A stretch of DNA of 64,000 bases from Prevotella sp. E13-17. GTDB taxonomy: Bacteria; Bacteroidota; Bacteroidia; Bacteroidales; Bacteroidaceae. The translations under genes and the position numbers were made by a program. The stretch covers positions 124,001-188,000 of the forward strand of contig NZ_CP091787.1 in the NCBI RefSeq assembly GCF_022024035.1, written 5' to 3'. Positions 60,460 to 64,000 of this stretch are shown piece after piece (position 1 is the stretch's first letter; the number at the start of each line of letters is the position of its first letter). The notes beneath the pieces were generated by a model. That model ran no database searches, was not told where the DNA came from, and worked only from the letters and a program-made list of their open reading frames with translations.

Positions 60460-62235
60460 ATGCGCACCTATCTGAGGCTTATCATAACAACTGTTTCAGC
60501 TTTGTCGGCACTCCCAGTCTTGGCTTTGTCTGCGCAGAGTGAGACTCTGTTTTTTAGTCAGGCGATTCTCATTGTGGCACTAATCGCGGTGTTGGTGATT
60601 TTGTCGGTGTTGGTGATTTTATTGACCATTCAACTACGTGTTAGCATACACCGCCGAAAGATGATGCAGCAGACCATTGCTATGCGTGAACGCTTTCTGT
60701 TGAGTGTGGTTCATGAGTTTAGAGATCCGCTCTCGCTCATCAAGGGATTGGGACAGCAACTTGAAAAGCCAAGCGAAGAAAATAATATTTCCGTGCCAAC
60801 AACGGCGGGGATGTTGGTTAGACAGACAGAAACGCTTTTGGCACTCGTGACAACCTTGCTAGATATTACGCGTGTTCAGTCGGTCATTGGCGAGGCTAAA
60901 TGGAGGCATGGCAATGTGGTGGCCTATGTGGGTATGATTCTGCAGAACCATCAGCACGATGCCGACAGTAAGCGTCAGCACTTGAGATATCATCACTCGC
61001 TGACGTCTATTGAAATGGACTTTGTGCCTGCCTACATACATCGTGTCCTGTCAAAGCTGTTGGCAAATGCCATCAAGTACACAGGTGACTATGGTAACAT
61101 AGATGTCTCGTTAGAAGTGGTCAACGGTGCGGAACTCATGGTACAGGTTAAAGATAATGGTGCTGGTATAGCACCCGACCTGTTGCCACGTATATTCGAC
61201 ATGTGTAATCATGCTGATAATTCTATGGCTGATGCTGGCACCATGTTAAGTTTGCCAATGGCAAAGATGATGGTGGAGGCCATGAGGGGACGTATCACGG
61301 TAGAGAGCGTGGTGGGCAAAGGTAGCACTTTTTCGGTGCGTCTGCCTATGAAATATGCAGGAAAGGTTGTGCCTCTCGTTGCCTCAGAAGCAGATACGAC
61401 TGCATCATTGTCAGTAGAATCGGAGAAAAAGCCTGCAGACAATACGCTGAAGGACAAGAATCTGTCGGCACTCGATTCTTCTGTAGTTCTGATTGTTGAA
61501 GACAACCAAGATTTGGCATACTATATTGGCATGCACCTGAAACAGTGTAAGCTGATCTATGCTCGTAGTGCCAAGGAAGGAATGGAAAAGGCTTTGGAAA
61601 ATATGCCCGATATTATCATTACCGATGTCACGATGCCTGGTGATAAGGATGGATTGGAACTTTGTCGTCAGGTGAAGAATAACGACCAGCTGAACCATAC
61701 TCCAGTGATTATTATCTCGGCGCAGGTTACCGAGGACGACAAGATTAGAGGACTTGAGGCAGGTGCCGATGCCTACCTGATGAAGCCGTTCAACTCTGAG
61801 GAACTGGTGGTCAGGGTGCGTAAGCTCATTGAGCGACAGCGGCTGCTGAAACAGAAGTTTGAAGAAGTGGCAGGACAGGCAGAGGTGTCTGTGGAGAGTC
61901 TGCCACGAAAAGATCGAGCTTTCATGACCCATCTGCTGGATGTGGTGTACCGCTTGATGGCCTCTGGAAATGTGGACATTGAGAGCGTGGCCAAGGAAAT
62001 GGCCATGAGTCGCAGTCAACTGAACCGTCGAATGTTGGCCATCACCAACCAGAACTCGTCCACCTACATCATGCAACTACGTCTGGCGCGTGCTAAACGA
62101 CTGTTGAAGGCCGATGTTAATATGACTATCGGCGATGTGGCGCAGAGATGTGGCTTCGATGATGTGGCCTATTTTAGTCGAATATTCAAACAGACGTTCG
62201 ACATTACTCCATCGCAATATCGGAAACAAATATAG
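60460..62235 (+). CDS. Hybrid histidine kinase / response regulator with AraC-type HTH, no sensor domain
   Basis: The protein has 591 residues. A short exported N-terminus and one membrane segment (about 34-56, ILIVALIAVLVILSVLVILL) are followed by a His-kinase dimerisation domain (VVHEFRDPLSLIKG, H85). Next is an ATPase domain with N box LLANAIKYTGDYG, DNGAG and RIFDMCNH. Then comes a receiver domain (phospho-acceptor D389 in IITDVTMPGD, later KPF) and an AraC-type HTH (MSRSQLNRRMLAITN; VAQRCGFDDVAYFSRIFKQT). Bacteroidetes hybrid regulators normally carry a large periplasmic sensor of 600 or more residues, which is absent here. The glycine-rich G2 box is degenerate (AGTMLSLPMAKMM), so kinase activity is open to doubt. 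Confidence 0.88.
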   Translation: MRTYLRLIITTVSALSALPVLALSAQSETLFFSQAILIVALIAVLVILSVLVILLTIQLRVSIHRRKMMQQTIAMRERFLLSVVHEFRDPLSLIKGLGQQLEKPSEENNISVPTTAGMLVRQTETLLALVTTLLDITRVQSVIGEAKWRHGNVVAYVGMILQNHQHDADSKRQHLRYHHSLTSIEMDFVPAYIHRVLSKLLANAIKYTGDYGNIDVSLEVVNGAELMVQVKDNGAGIAPDLLPRIFDMCNHADNSMADAGTMLSLPMAKMMVEAMRGRITVESVVGKGSTFSVRLPMKYAGKVVPLVASEADTTASLSVESEKKPADNTLKDKNLSALDSSVVLIVEDNQDLAYYIGMHLKQCKLIYARSAKEGMEKALENMPDIIITDVTMPGDKDGLELCRQVKNNDQLNHTPVIIISAQVTEDDKIRGLEAGADAYLMKPFNSEELVVRVRKLIERQRLLKQKFEEVAGQAEVSVESLPRKDRAFMTHLLDVVYRLMASGNVDIESVAKEMAMSRSQLNRRMLAITNQNSSTYIMQLRLARAKRLLKADVNMTIGDVAQRCGFDDVAYFSRIFKQTFDITPSQYRKQI

Positions 62236-62266
62236 ATTATTTACAAATTATTAATTCAAGAAAACT

Positions 62267-62482
62267 ATGCACATCGGAAACAGAATCAGAGAGGTGATGA
62301 AAGAGAAAAAAATGTCTGCCATCGCTATCGCTAAGATTATTAATTGCGAGCGCACCAACATCTACAACATCTATGCACGTAAGGATATTAATACTAAATT
62401 GTTGGAGCAGTTTTGCATTATCTTGAACCATGACTTCTTCAAGGAATTGTCGAAAGACCTGAATCAGAGGAAGGGGAAGTAA
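62267..62482 (+). CDS. Small helix-turn-helix protein
   Basis: The protein has 71 residues. MHIGNRIREVMKEKKMSAIA then IAKIINCERTNIYNIYARKD forms a predicted XRE-like HTH (about 16-40), followed by a short helical tail (LLEQFCIILNHDFFKELSKD). Small proteins of this type are common in Bacteroidetes. It lies 31 bp after the hybrid regulator gene and before a strong terminator, so the two form one transcript. It probably binds DNA or modulates its neighbour; its target is unknown. Confidence 0.7.
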   Translation: MHIGNRIREVMKEKKMSAIAIAKIINCERTNIYNIYARKDINTKLLEQFCIILNHDFFKELSKDLNQRKGK

Positions 62483-62489
62483 GGCAAAG

Positions 62490-62525
62490 AAAAAAGGCAA
62501 GAACGTTTTGATTCTTGCCTTTTTT
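62490..62525 (+). terminator. Perfect intrinsic terminator overlapping the next promoter
   Basis: AAAAAAGGCAAGAA (62490-62503) pairs perfectly with TTCTTGCCTTTTTT (62512-62525) around an 8-nt loop, with more T after it. It ends the regulator transcript and lies just upstream of the coaD promoter core. Confidence 0.85.
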
Positions 62526-62528
62526 TTG

Positions 62529-62536
62529 TACTTTTG
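62529..62536 (+). promoter_or_regulatory. Promoter core (TACTTTTG) for leaderless coaD
   Basis: TACTTTTG fits TAnnTTTG and ends 5 bp before the coaD ATG at 62542. The expected start point falls on or next to the A of the ATG. The terminator hairpin of the previous gene occupies the -33 region. Confidence 0.6.
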
Positions 62537-62541
62537 TGCCC

Positions 62542-63009
62542 ATGAAAGAGAAGATTGGTATCTTTGTTGGGAGTTTCAATCCCTTTACCGTTGGACATGA
62601 CTCTATCGTCAGAAGAGCGCTGCCACTGTTCGACCGTCTGGTCATTGGCGTCGTGGGCGACCATGTGTCGAAGCCGGGTATGGTGCCTGCCGAAACACGT
62701 GTGCAAGCCATTGCCGAACTTTATCGCAACGAGGCGCGTATTGAGGTAAAACCTTACTATGGATTGGCTATTGACTTTGCTCGTGGCGTGGGTGCCCGTT
62801 ACATAGTGAAAGGTGTGCGTTCGGTAAAGGATTTTGAATACGAACGTGAGCAGGCTGATATCAACCGTCAGATCAGTGGTGGCGAGATAGAGACCATCCT
62901 TCTCTACAGCGAACCACAGCTGTCGAGCGTGTCGTCATCGATGGTGCGAGAGTTGCAGCACTTTGGAGTAGATGTCAGCGACTTCTTGCCGACGGCTAAC
63001 GAAGACTGA
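62542..63009 (+). CDS. coaD: Phosphopantetheine adenylyltransferase
   Basis: The protein has 155 residues. It transfers AMP from ATP to 4'-phosphopantetheine to give dephospho-CoA, the penultimate step of coenzyme A synthesis, in the cytoplasm. The nucleotidyltransferase motif GSFNPFTVGHDSI carries the TxGH-type His. KGVRSVKDFEYEREQADINR and the C-terminal LSSVSSSMVREL are typical of CoaD. I chose the ATG at 62542 because homologues begin at this KIGIFVGSF stretch; an upstream TTG at 62515 would add residues encoded by the terminator T tract. It overlaps the end of convergent ybeY by 14 bp. Confidence 0.96.
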   Translation: MKEKIGIFVGSFNPFTVGHDSIVRRALPLFDRLVIGVVGDHVSKPGMVPAETRVQAIAELYRNEARIEVKPYYGLAIDFARGVGARYIVKGVRSVKDFEYEREQADINRQISGGEIETILLYSEPQLSSVSSSMVRELQHFGVDVSDFLPTANED

Positions 63010-63406
63010 GGGCACGGTTCTCGGCTGCTTCCATAATCTCTCGTTCTCCCGGACCTTTATCGTTGATGCCACACAGGTGCAAGATGCCGTGAATGATGAC
63101 GCGGTGTAGCTCTTCGTCGTAGGTTTTTTTGAAGAGCTCTGCGTTGGAACGTACGGTGTCGAGCGAGATGACCAGGTCGCCGTTGAGCACATTGCCCTCG
63201 CAATAGTCGAAGGTGATGATGTCGGTGTAATAGTCGTGTCCCAGGTACTCGCGGTTTACCTCCAGGATGTGTTCGTCGTCGCAGAAGAGGTAGCCAACCT
63301 CGCCTATCTTCTTTTGATAGGTGGCTGCCACCTTCTTAATCCATGCTGTGGTCTCGCGTCGCTTGATGGCGGGGAACTTCACATTTTCAGAACTGTAGGT
63401 TATCAT
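62996..63406 (-). CDS. ybeY: Endoribonuclease YbeY (rRNA maturation factor)
   Basis: The protein has 136 residues. It is a metal-dependent RNase involved in 16S rRNA 3' processing and ribosome quality control. The metal motif is HGILHLCGINDKG, matching H-x3-H-x5 with Asp in place of the third His, which I recall as usual for Bacteroidetes members. YLFCDDEHILEVNREYLGHD and TDIITFDYCEG are also typical. It starts 5 bp after the S41 peptidase stop on the same strand, so the two are co-transcribed. Its 3' end overlaps coaD tail to tail. Confidence 0.93.
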   Translation of the reverse strand: MITYSSENVKFPAIKRRETTAWIKKVAATYQKKIGEVGYLFCDDEHILEVNREYLGHDYYTDIITFDYCEGNVLNGDLVISLDTVRSNAELFKKTYDEELHRVIIHGILHLCGINDKGPGEREIMEAAENRALSLR

Positions 63407-63411
63407 CGTCT

Positions 63412-64000
63412 TTACTTTTTGTCTGTTAGTAACTCAAGTGCTCGCTTAACCATGTCGTTGGTGTCGTTGAACACGGAGAAATATTCGCTCATGTCCCACA
63501 GATCGCGAGCTATCAAAGCCTTCAGCTGTTGGCGTAGATAAGGCAGCGTCTGCTGGCGTTCGGCATCGTCTTTGGGCTTGATATTTTGCTTTTCGCCCTC
63601 CTTTATGATTTGGTCCACCAGCGACTGAGGAACTTCAAAGCTGGTCTTGAATGTGGCGAAGTCGGGATAACGTTTCTTCAGTTCTTTTCGCTTGCTGTCA
63701 ACATAGCGCAGGTTCTGTTGCAGGATGATGCTCTTAGCTGCTAACTCGCGGTGATAGCGGGTGTACTTGGTGGTGTCGAGCGGTACGAAGTAGTCGGGCA
63801 TGATGCCACCGCCGCCATAAACGATGCGATGCTGCTTCAGCGTGTAGTATTTCAGCGAATCGGCAAAGTGGATACTGTCGGCATTGGTCAGTTCACCAGC
63901 TTTTAAGCGGTTCAGCAGGTCTTCATCGTAGCTCTTCTTGTTGCCCTTCTCATAGGGCTTTTGGATGCAGCGACCAGAGGGGGTGTAGTAATGGGCTATG
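63412..64000 (-). CDS. S41 (C-terminal processing) peptidase, C-terminal part only
   Basis: The frame runs open to the window edge, so the start, PDZ domain and catalytic Ser/Lys lie outside. The visible 195 or so residues begin AHYYTPSGRCIQKPYEKG and continue with IVYGGGGIMPDYFVPLDTT. Both are characteristic of the end of the CtpA/Prc-type protease domain. A helical C-terminal extension follows (LKKRYPDFATFKTSFEVP, then DLWDMSEYFSVFNDTNDMVK), usual in Bacteroidetes members. It probably cleaves periplasmic proteins at their C-termini. It is upstream of ybeY in one operon. Confidence 0.88.
   Translation of the reverse strand, partial: IAHYYTPSGRCIQKPYEKGNKKSYDEDLLNRLKAGELTNADSIHFADSLKYYTLKQHRIVYGGGGIMPDYFVPLDTTKYTRYHRELAAKSIILQQNLRYVDSKRKELKKRYPDFATFKTSFEVPQSLVDQIIKEGEKQNIKPKDDAERQQTLPYLRQQLKALIARDLWDMSEYFSVFNDTNDMVKRALELLTDKK

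Noticed and set aside
1..64000. tRNA, rRNA, insertion sequence or prophage
   Set aside because: No cloverleaf, rRNA-like stretch, transposase, integrase or phage structural gene was recognised anywhere in the window.

Overview
The window looks like chromosome of a Prevotella-like member of the Bacteroidales. The reasons are the TAnnTTTG promoter cores with few Shine-Dalgarno sites, the abundant secreted lipoproteins, SusE/F-like domains, a SusR-like (DUF6377-type) membrane regulator, multi-domain GLUG proteins, and housekeeping genes (ruvB, coaD, ybeY, an S41 protease) of Bacteroidetes type. The assignment comes from reading the sequence alone. No tRNA, rRNA, CRISPR array or insertion sequence was seen.

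Layout. (1) 1-13.5 kb: a peptidase/outer-membrane block. It holds two half-size M16 peptidases (one with an intact zinc site, one without), two tandem mosaic outer-membrane beta-barrel receptors, the three-codon stump of a further receptor copy, a small membrane-anchored LuxR-type regulator, a full-length M16 peptidase and a small secreted protein. (2) 13.7-26.4 kb: an AT-rich array of eight 6-bladed-propeller/BF3164-type lipoproteins. Mixed in are a repeated 47-bp leader element, short NVEALA-like peptide ORFs, a truncated propeller fragment, a compact MauE-like membrane protein and many hairpins. A convergent glycerophosphodiester phosphodiesterase gene splits the array. (3) 26.5-35.2 kb: a four-gene efflux operon (TolC, membrane fusion protein, two different RND pumps). 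(4) 35.6-58.5 kb: an alpha-glucan-type locus with no SusC/SusD. It has a SusR-like regulator, two GH31 enzymes, a SusE/F-like protein and four giant secreted GLUG proteins that share Cys-rich linkers and a C-terminal tail. (5) 59.1-64 kb: ruvB, a hybrid two-component regulator with a small HTH partner, coaD, and convergent ybeY and S41 peptidase (cut by the window edge).

How the genes may work together. The M16/receptor block resembles, in content only, systems in which an outer-membrane receptor imports a protein or peptide that a periplasmic M16 protease then cuts (the FusA/FusC type). The propeller/NVEALA array next door may be a related secreted-peptide system; this is inference. The GH31/GLUG genes probably act on a storage or dietary alpha-glucan at the cell surface under the SusR-like regulator.

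The most unusual signals are two intergenic arrays (35289-35389 and 58686-58981). They are built from different near-palindromic cores repeated at exactly 22 bp, about two helical turns. No feature class I know explains them. Next in interest are the repeated leader plus short-peptide cassettes in the propeller array.
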